From Azonexus sp. (lineage in GTDB: Bacteria; Pseudomonadota; Gammaproteobacteria; Burkholderiales; Rhodocyclaceae), in contig JAKLLI010000157.1 of the NCBI GenBank assembly GCA_023150195.1, forward strand, positions 1 through 5,210: DNA of 5,210 bases, given 5' to 3'. Positions 1-5,210 of this stretch are shown piece after piece (within the stretch, counting starts at the first letter, position 1; each line of letters opens with the position of its first letter). Below the pieces are notes generated by a model, which saw only the letters and a list, made by a program, of their open reading frames with translations, had not been told where the DNA came from and searched no databases. The position numbers were made by a program, and so were the translations under genes.

Positions 1-576
1 CATCTCGTGGCCCTCGCATCGCTGCAGTCAGTTCTGCAGCCCATTGGCGGTCAACGGAAGGAATCAGGGAATTTTCAGGCTCGCATTGCGAATTTGCCGG
101 AGTTGGGCGCAAGTGCAAACCGTAACCCAGGTTCAAGGAACTTGCCTTCGCTTGATCGCGCAAAACGTCAAGCAGTTGCGGCAGCCCAGGGCAATACCCG
201 GCGAAATTCGAAGGCGCTTCACGGCCGTTACCGTCAAAGCAAGGGAAATACCCTGGAAGTCGGCCTTGGGAATTCCGGGCCGGCGGCGTTGGCATACGAT
301 GAGGAATTGGTACGTTATCGGCTTCGTCTTGCGATCAGTTTGTCGAAATTGATTGCGGAGCGCGGATTTGGCAGCGATGCTGACTTGGTCGCCAAACTGC
401 TGATTGTTCGTCGCGCTGCCGGATTTACGCGCCGGCTGGAGATCGATGGCGGAACCTCTGAGGCTGATCGGGAACAGTTTGCTCGCTTATTCACTGCAGC
501 GATGGAAGACTCGCCCTTGCCGGCGGCCCTGGAGGTTCCGAGTGCTATCTATGTATTCCGGCTGAGCACGGGCTAG
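1..576 (+). CDS. TonB-like C-terminal domain protein, 5'-partial
   Basis: The frame is open to the left edge, so the true start probably lies outside the window. A GTG at 7 is the first possible internal start but has no visible ribosome binding site. Residue numbers count from that GTG. Residues 1-95 are a low-complexity basic stretch rich in R, K, N, S, Q and G with no membrane helix. Residues 97-186 resemble the periplasmic C-terminal domain of TonB: an amphipathic helix (YRLRLAISLSKLIAERG), an alternating strand-turn-strand (DLVAKLLIVRRAAGFTRRLEI), a second helix (EQFARLFTAAM), the PLPAAL segment and a last strand (AIYVFRL). TonB proteins reach across the periplasm to outer-membrane receptors, and an N-terminal anchor would be encoded upstream. 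The linker is basic rather than proline-rich and the domain is divergent, so a paralogue or unrelated envelope protein remains possible. The stop codon overlaps the convergent Nudix gene. Confidence 0.55.
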   Translation, partial: HLVALASLQSVLQPIGGQRKESGNFQARIANLPELGASANRNPGSRNLPSLDRAKRQAVAAAQGNTRRNSKALHGRYRQSKGNTLEVGLGNSGPAALAYDEELVRYRLRLAISLSKLIAERGFGSDADLVAKLLIVRRAAGFTRRLEIDGGTSEADREQFARLFTAAMEDSPLPAALEVPSAIYVFRLSTG

Positions 577-1127
577 CGCTGATCATCTTCGGAGCATTTT
601 TCCAGCGCGACACTGTGGAAAGGGTATTGCCCCCGCTTCCGGTCGCAGAGGTATAACTTAAGACACTGGCGGACGCTTTCAAAAGAAAGTGAGTCCCATG
701 GGATAGTCGCTTCAGAAAACAAGCCAGCTTCCAGGCTTTCCGGACCTGGATTGAGGTCTGAGGAGCGCAGTTTCCCCCGATAGAAGAGATGTACCTGGCT
801 GATATGAGGTAGGTCGAATAGCGCGAAAGGGGCTTCGATTTGCGCATCTGCTCCGGCTTCTTCAAAGGTTTCCCGCAGCGCACCAGCTTGCGTGGATTCG
901 CCATTTTCCATAAAACCTGCAGGCAATGTCCAGTAGCCGAGGCGGGGTTCAATGGCTCGCTTGCAAAGCAGGATATTGCCCTCGAATTCGAGAATCGCGC
1001 CGACTACCAATTTCGGATTTTCGTAGTGGATATAAGTACATGCCTCACAGTAATCGCGAATACGGTTATCCCCCGTTGGAATCCGGCGGGACATGGGCTG
1101 TGCGCATTGCGGGCAGAATTGGATCAC
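573..1127 (-). CDS. Nudix hydrolase with N-terminal zinc ribbon
   Basis: A 184-residue cytoplasmic enzyme expected to cleave a nucleoside diphosphate linked to another group, using a divalent metal. The Nudix box is complete at residues 71-93: G71, E77, then R85-E86, E89-E90, G92 and A93, matching GX5EX7REUXEEXGU. Four cysteines at 5, 8, 27 and 30 (CPQC and CEAC) form a likely zinc ribbon, as in the family with a Nudix N-terminal zinc-ribbon domain. From family knowledge, some relatives (such as plant NUDX23) hydrolyse FAD, but substrate cannot be read from this sequence. The start is GTG at 1127: an in-frame TGA lies six bases upstream, and the next in-frame ATG (residue 12) would remove the first cysteine pair. 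No good Shine-Dalgarno sequence precedes the GTG. The gene is divergent from motA and its stop overlaps the stop of the TonB-like gene. It looks intact and unrelated in function to the chemotaxis genes. Confidence 0.9.
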   Translation of the reverse strand: MIQFCPQCAQPMSRRIPTGDNRIRDYCEACTYIHYENPKLVVGAILEFEGNILLCKRAIEPRLGYWTLPAGFMENGESTQAGALRETFEEAGADAQIEAPFALFDLPHISQVHLFYRGKLRSSDLNPGPESLEAGLFSEATIPWDSLSFESVRQCLKLYLCDRKRGQYPFHSVALEKCSEDDQR

Positions 1128-1139
1128 GAATCAGCCAAG

Positions 1140-1155
1140 GGAATTTGTCAATTCC
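1140..1155. repeat. 6-bp inverted repeat upstream of Nudix gene
   Basis: GGAATT and AATTCC form perfect 6-bp arms around the 4-base spacer TGTC. The repeat lies 13 to 28 bases upstream of the Nudix GTG start, within its probable leader, and about 60 bases upstream of the candidate motA promoter. It could be a small operator or an RNA hairpin near the Nudix ribosome binding region. AT-rich 6-bp arms can also arise by chance, so function is unproven. Confidence 0.3.
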
Positions 1156-1213
1156 ATTAGTCTAGCATTCGGGAGTAAAACGAAACTGATAGTAATGCCA
1201 AACTCAACTTGCT

Positions 1214-1243
1214 TTGCGTAGTAAGGAAGGCTGTGGCTACAAT
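1214..1243 (+). promoter_or_regulatory. Candidate sigma70-type promoter for motA operon
   Basis: TACAAT at 1238-1243 differs from the -10 consensus TATAAT at one base. TTGCGT at 1214-1219 is a weak -35 (TTG conserved), separated by 18 bases. Transcription would start near 1250, giving a leader of about 50 bases before the motA ATG. It is the best candidate I found in the 174-base gap between the divergent Nudix and motA genes. Chemotaxis and motor operons are often driven by sigma28, but no good sigma28 match was seen here, so the assignment is tentative. Confidence 0.35.
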
Positions 1244-1301
1244 AGGCGACCAATACGTTAAAAAACGCTGCACAAGCAGGTTGCGGCTCAAGGGGCGTTA
1301 A

Positions 1302-2159
1302 ATGTTTCTGATTGTCGGCTATGTGATTATCTTGGCGTCATCGCTGGGAACCTACGCGGTTCACGGCAGTTTGCTGGCGCTGTGGGTGCCCATGGAGTAC
1401 ATCGCGATCATCGGCTTGACGATCGGCGGTTTCGTCGCCGGCAATGACATTTCGGTGATCAAGGCAACCGTCGCCGCGGTGCCCGGGGTTTTCAAGGGCT
1501 CGCCATACAACAAGAACTACTACATCGATACCTTGGCGTTGTTGTTTGAAATCCTTGCCAAAGTGCGCAAGGAAGGCCTGATGTCCATCGAAGGGGATAT
1601 TGAAAATCCTGAGGCGAGTCCAGTGTTTTCAAAATATCCAGCGATTCTTGGCGACCACCATGTGCTCGAATTCATGACTGATTATCTGCGCATGATGGTG
1701 GGAGGGAACTTGAACACCGTGGAAATCGAAAGCCTGATGGATGTGGAGTTGGAAACTCATCATCACGAGGCTGCGGAGCCGGGTCATGTGGTGCAAAAGG
1801 TCGGCGATGCAACGCCAGCCTTCGGTATCGTGGTTGCGGTGATGGGGGTGGTCAATGTGATGGGCTCGGTGGGCGAGCCACCCGCGGTGTTGGGCAAGAT
1901 GATCGGTGGTGCCTTGGTCGGTACCTTCCTCGGGATTCTGATCTCCTATGGCTTTGTCGCGCCAGTGGCCAGCTTGTTGGAGCAAAAAGCGCATCAATCT
2001 GCGACAATCTACAAAACCATCAAAATGGTTTTGCTGGCATCCATGTCGGGCTATGCGCCGCAGGTGGCGATTGAGTTTGGTCGGAAGACACTCGGTGGGC
2101 ATGACCGTCCCAGCTTCAAGGAGCTTGAGGAAGAACTCAAGGCTCGCAAGGGTAAGTGA
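1302..2159 (+). CDS. motA: Flagellar motor stator protein MotA
   Basis: A 285-residue inner-membrane protein, close to the 295 residues of E. coli MotA and similar along its whole length. It forms the stator ion channel with MotB and pushes on the rotor protein FliG. Four membrane segments are expected, near residues 2-20, 33-50, 172-192 and 200-222. The large cytoplasmic loop between segments 2 and 3 holds R89 and E97, which align with E. coli R90 and E98 that contact FliG. P172 and P221 align with the channel prolines P173 and P222. Other family blocks are DIENP (99-103), DYLR (127-130), VGDATPAFGI (167-176), MVGTFLGIL-like ALVGTFLGIL (204-213) and EFGRKTL (258-264). A three-histidine run (153-155) sits in the loop. 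The ATG at 1302 follows AAGGGG at 1290-1295. motB begins 31 bp downstream. The residue pattern suggests a proton-driven type. Confidence 0.98.
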   Translation: MFLIVGYVIILASSLGTYAVHGSLLALWVPMEYIAIIGLTIGGFVAGNDISVIKATVAAVPGVFKGSPYNKNYYIDTLALLFEILAKVRKEGLMSIEGDIENPEASPVFSKYPAILGDHHVLEFMTDYLRMMVGGNLNTVEIESLMDVELETHHHEAAEPGHVVQKVGDATPAFGIVVAVMGVVNVMGSVGEPPAVLGKMIGGALVGTFLGILISYGFVAPVASLLEQKAHQSATIYKTIKMVLLASMSGYAPQVAIEFGRKTLGGHDRPSFKELEEELKARKGK

Positions 2160-2190
2160 TACTCGCGTTTGTGGCTGAGAAAGGTCGGAA

Positions 2191-3138
2191 ATGAGTGACG
2201 ATTCCACGCGTCCAATCGTAATCAAGCGCAAAAAGGTGGTTGCCGGTGGTGCCCACGGCGGCGCTTGGAAGATCGCTTATGCCGACTTTGTGACGGCCAT
2301 GATGGCTTTTTTCCTTTTGATGTGGTTGCTAGGGTCGACCGCGCAAGGGGACTTGAAAGGGATCGCGGATTTTTTTCAGAATCCGGTCAAGGTATCGATG
2401 CAGGGGGGCGCTGGTACGGGTGATGCGACAAGTATTCTCAAAGGCGGTGGCCAGGATTTGACGCGTCAGTCCGGCCAGGTCAAGCGCGGTGATGTCGAGG
2501 CCAAGAAGTCGACCTCATTCTCGAAGGAGGCTCAGCTTGAATTTCGTCGCAAGGAGCGGGAACGTCTCGAGTTGCTGAAGTCCGACATCGAAAAAATGAT
2601 TGAACAAACGCCCATGCTGGCGCAATTCAAGAAGCAATTACTGCTTGATATCACCAGCGAGGGTTTGCGGATACAGATTGTCGATGAGCAGAATCGCCCG
2701 ATGTTTGATTCAAGTAGCGCCGATCTGAAGCCGTATACGAGGGACTTGTTGCATCAGATCGGACGTATGTTGAACGAGGTGCCGAATCGAGTCAGTTTGG
2801 CGGGGCACACCGATGCTGCGCAGTTCGTTGGCGGCAGCCAGGGATTCTCGAACTGGGAATTGTCGGCGAACCGCGCCAATGCTTCCCGCCGGGAACTCGT
2901 AGTTGGTGGTATGGAGGACCATAAGGTGCTGAGAGTGGTTGGGCTGGCCTCAACACTCCTTTTTGATCGCAATGATCCCCTGAATCCGGTGAATCGCCGG
3001 ATCAGCATTGTGGTACTTAACAAAAAAACGGAGTTGGCCATTCTTCAGGAAGAAGGTCCAGAGTCGGAAGTCAGTGATGCGGAAGAGGTGCCTGCCAGCC
3101 TCAAGTTGCCTGAAACATCTGCCGGGCGGACGGGGTAA
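2191..3138 (+). CDS. motB: Flagellar motor stator protein MotB
   Basis: A 315-residue partner of MotA that anchors the stator to peptidoglycan and carries the proton-binding aspartate. A basic cytoplasmic N-terminus (KRKK, 12-15) leads into HGGAWKIAYADFVTAMM at 22-38. D32 has the same number and context as the essential E. coli D32. One membrane helix runs from about 29 to 48, and residues 51-65 match the periplasmic plug region. A Gly/Ser/Lys-rich linker (66-115) precedes the OmpA-like peptidoglycan-binding domain at about 155-277, with LAGHTDAAQF (203-212), NWELSANRA (221-229) and NRRISIVVL (268-276). An acidic tail (288-300) and a short disordered end follow. The ATG is preceded by AAAGGT-type purines at 2180-2185. 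The gene sits 31 bp after motA and 30 bp before the receptor gene, so all are probably cotranscribed. Confidence 0.98.
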   Translation: MSDDSTRPIVIKRKKVVAGGAHGGAWKIAYADFVTAMMAFFLLMWLLGSTAQGDLKGIADFFQNPVKVSMQGGAGTGDATSILKGGGQDLTRQSGQVKRGDVEAKKSTSFSKEAQLEFRRKERERLELLKSDIEKMIEQTPMLAQFKKQLLLDITSEGLRIQIVDEQNRPMFDSSSADLKPYTRDLLHQIGRMLNEVPNRVSLAGHTDAAQFVGGSQGFSNWELSANRANASRRELVVGGMEDHKVLRVVGLASTLLFDRNDPLNPVNRRISIVVLNKKTELAILQEEGPESEVSDAEEVPASLKLPETSAGRTG

Positions 3139-3157
3139 GGGCATGGCCAATCGTCTC

Positions 3158-3166
3158 GGGGAGGGG
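3158..3166 (+). promoter_or_regulatory. Ribosome binding site fixing the receptor start
   Basis: GGGGAGGGG ends two bases before the ATG at 3169, with the GGAGG core at 3160-3164 and a four-base spacing. It selects this ATG over the nearby ATG at 3143, which is in another frame and reaches a stop after 14 codons. The chosen start also places a hydrophobic helix right at the N-terminus. Confidence 0.7.
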
Positions 3167-3168
3167 CA

Positions 3169-4386
3169 ATGTCGCCAGCGCTCTTGATGGTCGTGGGATT
3201 TGCATGGACCGCGTTAACTGCAGGCACGCTGTGGTTTGTCGATCCTGCATCGCACTCAGGGGCTGTCGTGATGGCTTTTCTTGTCATGGCCGCGGGCTGG
3301 ATGGTTGCGGCAGCGTTCTTGCGGGCACCGGCCGCAAAGCCGGGCGAGTTGGCGACCACCGAATCCAGTGCAAATCGGCAGGTGGTTGAGCACGGCAGTG
3401 AATCCATGCTTCGCATTGCCAGTGAATTCGGGGTGCAGATTCAGGAAATGCGTGACGAAATTACCCGTGCGCAGCGCATTTTTACTGAGGCAATTGATTC
3501 CTTGATTGCCAGCTTTCAGCAAATGCATGAACAGACCCGCCGCCAGCAGCAATTGGGCCTGGAGGTCGTCTCGGGTGGTGGGGAGATGTCGGGGGGCGCG
3601 GATTTTCATCAGTTCGCCCGCAACACCTCCGAGACCCTGCGGCAATTTGTTGAGAGCGTGATCGAAAACTCACGTGTGGCGATGACCCTGGTGGAAATGA
3701 CTGATCGCATGAGCGTTCAGATGAAGGATGTTCAAGGCATGTTGGGTGAAATCGAGGGGATTGCCAAACAAACCAATCTGCTCGCACTCAACGCCGCGAT
3801 TGAAGCAGCACGCGCCGGTGAGGCGGGTCGCGGATTTGCCGTCGTTGCCGACGAGGTTCGGGATTTGTCTGGTCGGACAAACCACTTCAGCCAACAGATC
3901 CGGGCTTCTCTCATCAATATTCAGGGAACGATCTCGGAAACCGAGGGCGCAATTAATCACATGGCCGCGCAAGACATGACCTTCGCCCTCACTTCCAAAA
4001 GCGATGTTGAACAGGCCATGCAGGATATCGAGCAAATGAATCAGCGCACCGAAGGCGCGGTGGGTGAATTGAACGAGATCGCCGCGCAGGTTGAGGCCAC
4101 GGCGGCTCAGGCCATCATGTCGTTGCAGTTTCAGGATATGGTGACCCAACTGCTCGGCCACGTGTTACGGCGCCTGGAGCTGCTGGACGAAGTCGTCGGT
4201 GATGAACGCCAGATGGCCGGGGCTTTGCTGGAATCGGGAAATCCAGAAGAAACGCTACGCCGACTTGCGGAAATCAAAGCCCATGTTCAGTCGGTATCGC
4301 AAAAACTTGTCTCCATGAAACAGGACGTTGAGCACAACCCGGTGGCACAAACAGGGTATGCTAGCGGGGCTGTCGAATTGTTCTGA
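3169..4386 (+). CDS. MCP-type chemoreceptor lacking a sensor domain, with CheZ-like motif
   Basis: A 405-residue methyl-accepting chemotaxis protein. Two membrane helices (about 3-24 and 31-51) are joined by only some six residues, so there is no periplasmic ligand domain, and I see no HAMP domain. The rest is a helical hairpin. The signalling tip at 194-235 is near consensus ([21 protein letters not shown]) and keeps N208, E212 and R215, which match Tsr trimer-contact residues N381, E385 and R388. It should therefore bind CheA and CheW. No consensus methylation site was obvious. A glycine-rich break (136-144) interrupts the first helix arm and a probable loop (266-279) the second. Residues 316-338 ([13 protein letters not shown]...) contain D323 and Q327 in the D-x-x-x-Q spacing of the CheZ active-site helix. 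A linker and the terminal peptide GAVELF follow. cheY starts 18 bp downstream. The receptor assignment is certain; the phosphatase idea is inference. Confidence 0.93.
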   Translation: MSPALLMVVGFAWTALTAGTLWFVDPASHSGAVVMAFLVMAAGWMVAAAFLRAPAAKPGELATTESSANRQVVEHGSESMLRIASEFGVQIQEMRDEITRAQRIFTEAIDSLIASFQQMHEQTRRQQQLGLEVVSGGGEMSGGADFHQFARNTSETLRQFVESVIENSRVAMTLVEMTDRMSVQMKDVQGMLGEIEGIAKQTNLLALNAAIEAARAGEAGRGFAVVADEVRDLSGRTNHFSQQIRASLINIQGTISETEGAINHMAAQDMTFALTSKSDVEQAMQDIEQMNQRTEGAVGELNEIAAQVEATAAQAIMSLQFQDMVTQLLGHVLRRLELLDEVVGDERQMAGALLESGNPEETLRRLAEIKAHVQSVSQKLVSMKQDVEHNPVAQTGYASGAVELF

Positions 4387-4404
4387 TTAACAAAAGAGGG
4401 AAAA

Positions 4405-4770
4405 ATGGCAAAAACCATTCTTGCAGTTGATGATTCCGCCTCCATCCGCCAGATGGTGTCGTTTACATTGAAGAGTGCCGGCTACGACGTCGTCGAAGCG
4501 GTCGATGGTCAGGACGGCCTCGACAAGGCCAAGGCACGTACCGTCAATCTGGTGCTGACCGATCAGAACATGCCGCGCATGGATGGTCTGACCCTGATCA
4601 AAAATTTGCGTGCCCTGCCGCAATATGGCTCAACGCCGATTCTGATGCTGACCACCGAGTCCTCTGATGCCATGAAGTCGCAAGGCCGTGCAGCCGGGGC
4701 GACGGGCTGGCTGGTGAAACCCTTCGATCCGCAAAAACTGATCGAGGTTGTGCGCAAGGTCATCGGTTAA
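4405..4770 (+). CDS. cheY: Chemotaxis response regulator CheY
   Basis: A single-domain receiver of 121 residues with no output domain, as expected for CheY, which takes phosphate from CheA and then binds the flagellar switch. The acidic pocket is D9-D10, the phosphoacceptor is D53 (in TDQNMPRMDG), the switch threonine is T83 and the conserved lysine is K105 (in VKPF). N55 matches E. coli N59. Two positions differ from E. coli: the switch aromatic Y106 is W102, and K92, which contacts CheZ, aligns with D88. AGAGGG at 4395-4400 supports the ATG at 4405. The gene is 18 bp after the receptor gene and 89 bp before cheA, which supports the name. However, a CheY that feeds a non-flagellar output cannot be excluded from sequence alone, since other cheY copies may exist elsewhere in the genome. 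Confidence 0.9.
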   Translation: MAKTILAVDDSASIRQMVSFTLKSAGYDVVEAVDGQDGLDKAKARTVNLVLTDQNMPRMDGLTLIKNLRALPQYGSTPILMLTTESSDAMKSQGRAAGATGWLVKPFDPQKLIEVVRKVIG

Positions 4771-4820
4771 ACCCCGTCCTTTCCACACGTATTCGCTGAT
4801 TATTGTTGCATCGGTTTTCT

Positions 4821-4845
4821 CGGCATGTCGCGTCAGTGCGTGCCG
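4821..4845 (+). promoter_or_regulatory. Possible RNA hairpin just upstream of cheA ribosome binding site
   Basis: CGGCATGT (4821-4828) can pair with GCGTGCCG (4838-4845), giving eight pairs of which two are G-U in RNA, around a 9-base loop. It ends two bases before the GGAGG of cheA and is not followed by a T run, so it is not a typical terminator. It could tune cheA translation or protect an mRNA end. The 89-base cheY-cheA gap is otherwise unexplained. Confidence 0.3.
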
Positions 4846-4847
4846 TC

Positions 4848-4856
4848 GGAGGGGGG
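4848..4856 (+). promoter_or_regulatory. Ribosome binding site for cheA
   Basis: GGAGGGGGG lies just before the ATG at 4860, with GGAGG at 4848-4852 and a seven-base spacing. It selects this ATG over an in-frame GTG at 4836, which falls inside the possible hairpin and has no comparable site. Confidence 0.7.
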
Positions 4857-4859
4857 AGC

Positions 4860-5210
4860 ATGTCTATCGACATGAGTCAGTTTTATCAGGTGTTTTTCGA
4901 GGAGTCTGCGGAACACCTGGCAGCCATGGAGTCCTTGCTGCTTGATCTGGATGTGGACAATCCAGACATGGAGCAACTCAATGCGATATTTCGCGCTGCG
5001 CATTCCATCAAGGGAAGTGCCGGAACCTTCGGTTTTACCGATCTGGCAGAGACCACCCATATCCTTGAAAACCTGCTGGATCGCATCCGGAAGGAAGAGC
5101 TGGTGTTGCGCTCGGACATGGTGGATGCCTTCCTTGAGGCGGGCGATGTGCTGGGGTCCATGTTGGAGGCGCATCAGGGACGTGGTGAGGTTGACGCCGA
5201 AACCGTCAGC
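4860..5210 (+). CDS. cheA: Chemotaxis histidine kinase CheA, 3'-partial (Hpt domain)
   Basis: The first 117 codons of CheA, cut by the right edge of the window. CheA is the cytoplasmic kinase held at receptor arrays by CheW; it phosphorylates itself and passes the phosphate to CheY and CheB. The visible part is the P1 histidine phosphotransfer domain. It opens with MSIDMSQFYQVFFEESAEHL, the usual CheA N-terminus, and has RAAHSIKGSAGTFGF at 45-59 with phosphorylated H48, the same number as in E. coli. A third helix follows (FTDLAETTHILENLLDRIR). The P2 to P5 domains lie outside the window. It is the last visible gene of the motA-motB-receptor-cheY run. The domain and context make the assignment firm, although a CheA-like kinase with extra domains further on cannot be excluded. 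Confidence 0.95.
   Translation, partial: MSIDMSQFYQVFFEESAEHLAAMESLLLDLDVDNPDMEQLNAIFRAAHSIKGSAGTFGFTDLAETTHILENLLDRIRKEELVLRSDMVDAFLEAGDVLGSMLEAHQGRGEVDAETVS

Noticed and set aside
1146..1151. Perfect TTGACA on the minus strand, like a -35 element for the Nudix gene
   Set aside because: A -10 element at the usual distance would fall on the GTG start itself and no match is there; the TTGACA is partly a product of the inverted repeat.
1176..1204. Possible sigma28 promoter, TAAA followed by GCCAAACT
   Set aside because: The spacer is 17 rather than 15 bases and only GCC plus one A of the -10 consensus GCCGATAA agree.
1196..1213. Possible sigma54 promoter, TGCC followed by TTGCT
   Set aside because: The essential GG is GC and the spacing between the two elements is two bases too long.
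1629..2231. 200-residue minus-strand ORF opposite motA
   Set aside because: A His/Arg-rich antisense shadow of a well conserved gene with no recognisable domain.
3143..3187. ATG at 3143 as a start for the receptor or a small peptide
   Set aside because: It is out of frame with the receptor and ends after 14 codons; the strong ribosome binding site serves the ATG at 3169.
3670..4161. 163-residue minus-strand ORF opposite the receptor
   Set aside because: It lies wholly over the conserved receptor hairpin, with no domain and no start signal.
4771..4859. Terminator between cheY and cheA
   Set aside because: No GC-rich stem followed by a T run; the only stem is followed by the cheA ribosome binding site.
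4748..4945. Plus-strand ORF bridging the cheY-cheA gap, a possible cheZ remnant
   Set aside because: It overlaps the cheY end and cheA start in another frame, is Cys/Arg/Ser-rich, has no CheZ motif and no ribosome binding site.

Overview
The window carries the start of a flagellar motor and chemotaxis operon from a Gram-negative bacterium, most likely a beta- or gammaproteobacterium. The main evidence is a proton-type MotA/MotB stator pair with the E. coli charge and proline pattern, followed by a chemoreceptor, cheY and the start of cheA. This resembles the enteric motA-motB-cheA order, but with a receptor gene and cheY placed between motB and cheA. I cannot assign a genus from the sequence.

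Left part (1-1127): the 3' end of a plus-strand gene whose product ends in a divergent TonB-like C-terminal domain, converging on a minus-strand Nudix hydrolase gene with an N-terminal zinc ribbon. Their stop codons share the four bases CTAG. Middle (1128-1301): a short divergent intergenic region with one plausible sigma70-type promoter for the motor operon, a 6-bp inverted repeat close to the Nudix start, and no convincing sigma28 or sigma54 promoter.

Right part (1302-5210): motA, motB, a methyl-accepting chemotaxis protein (MCP)-type receptor, cheY and cheA (cut by the window edge), all on the plus strand. The gaps are 31, 30, 18 and 89 bp, every gene has a ribosome binding site, and no terminator is visible, so they probably form one transcript. 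MotA and MotB form the stator channel that turns the flagellum. The receptor hairpin would control CheA, which would phosphorylate CheY, and phospho-CheY would bind the flagellar switch.

The most interesting point is the receptor. It has two membrane helices almost back to back, no sensor domain and no recognisable HAMP. After the signalling hairpin it carries FQDMVTQ at residues 321-327, which reproduces the D-x-x-x-Q spacing of the CheY-P phosphatase CheZ. It then ends in a flexible tail with a hydrophobic terminal peptide and lies 18 bp upstream of cheY, while cheZ is absent from the cheY-cheA gap where it often sits. A receptor that also removes phosphate from, or docks, CheY is a testable idea, but it rests on a short motif.
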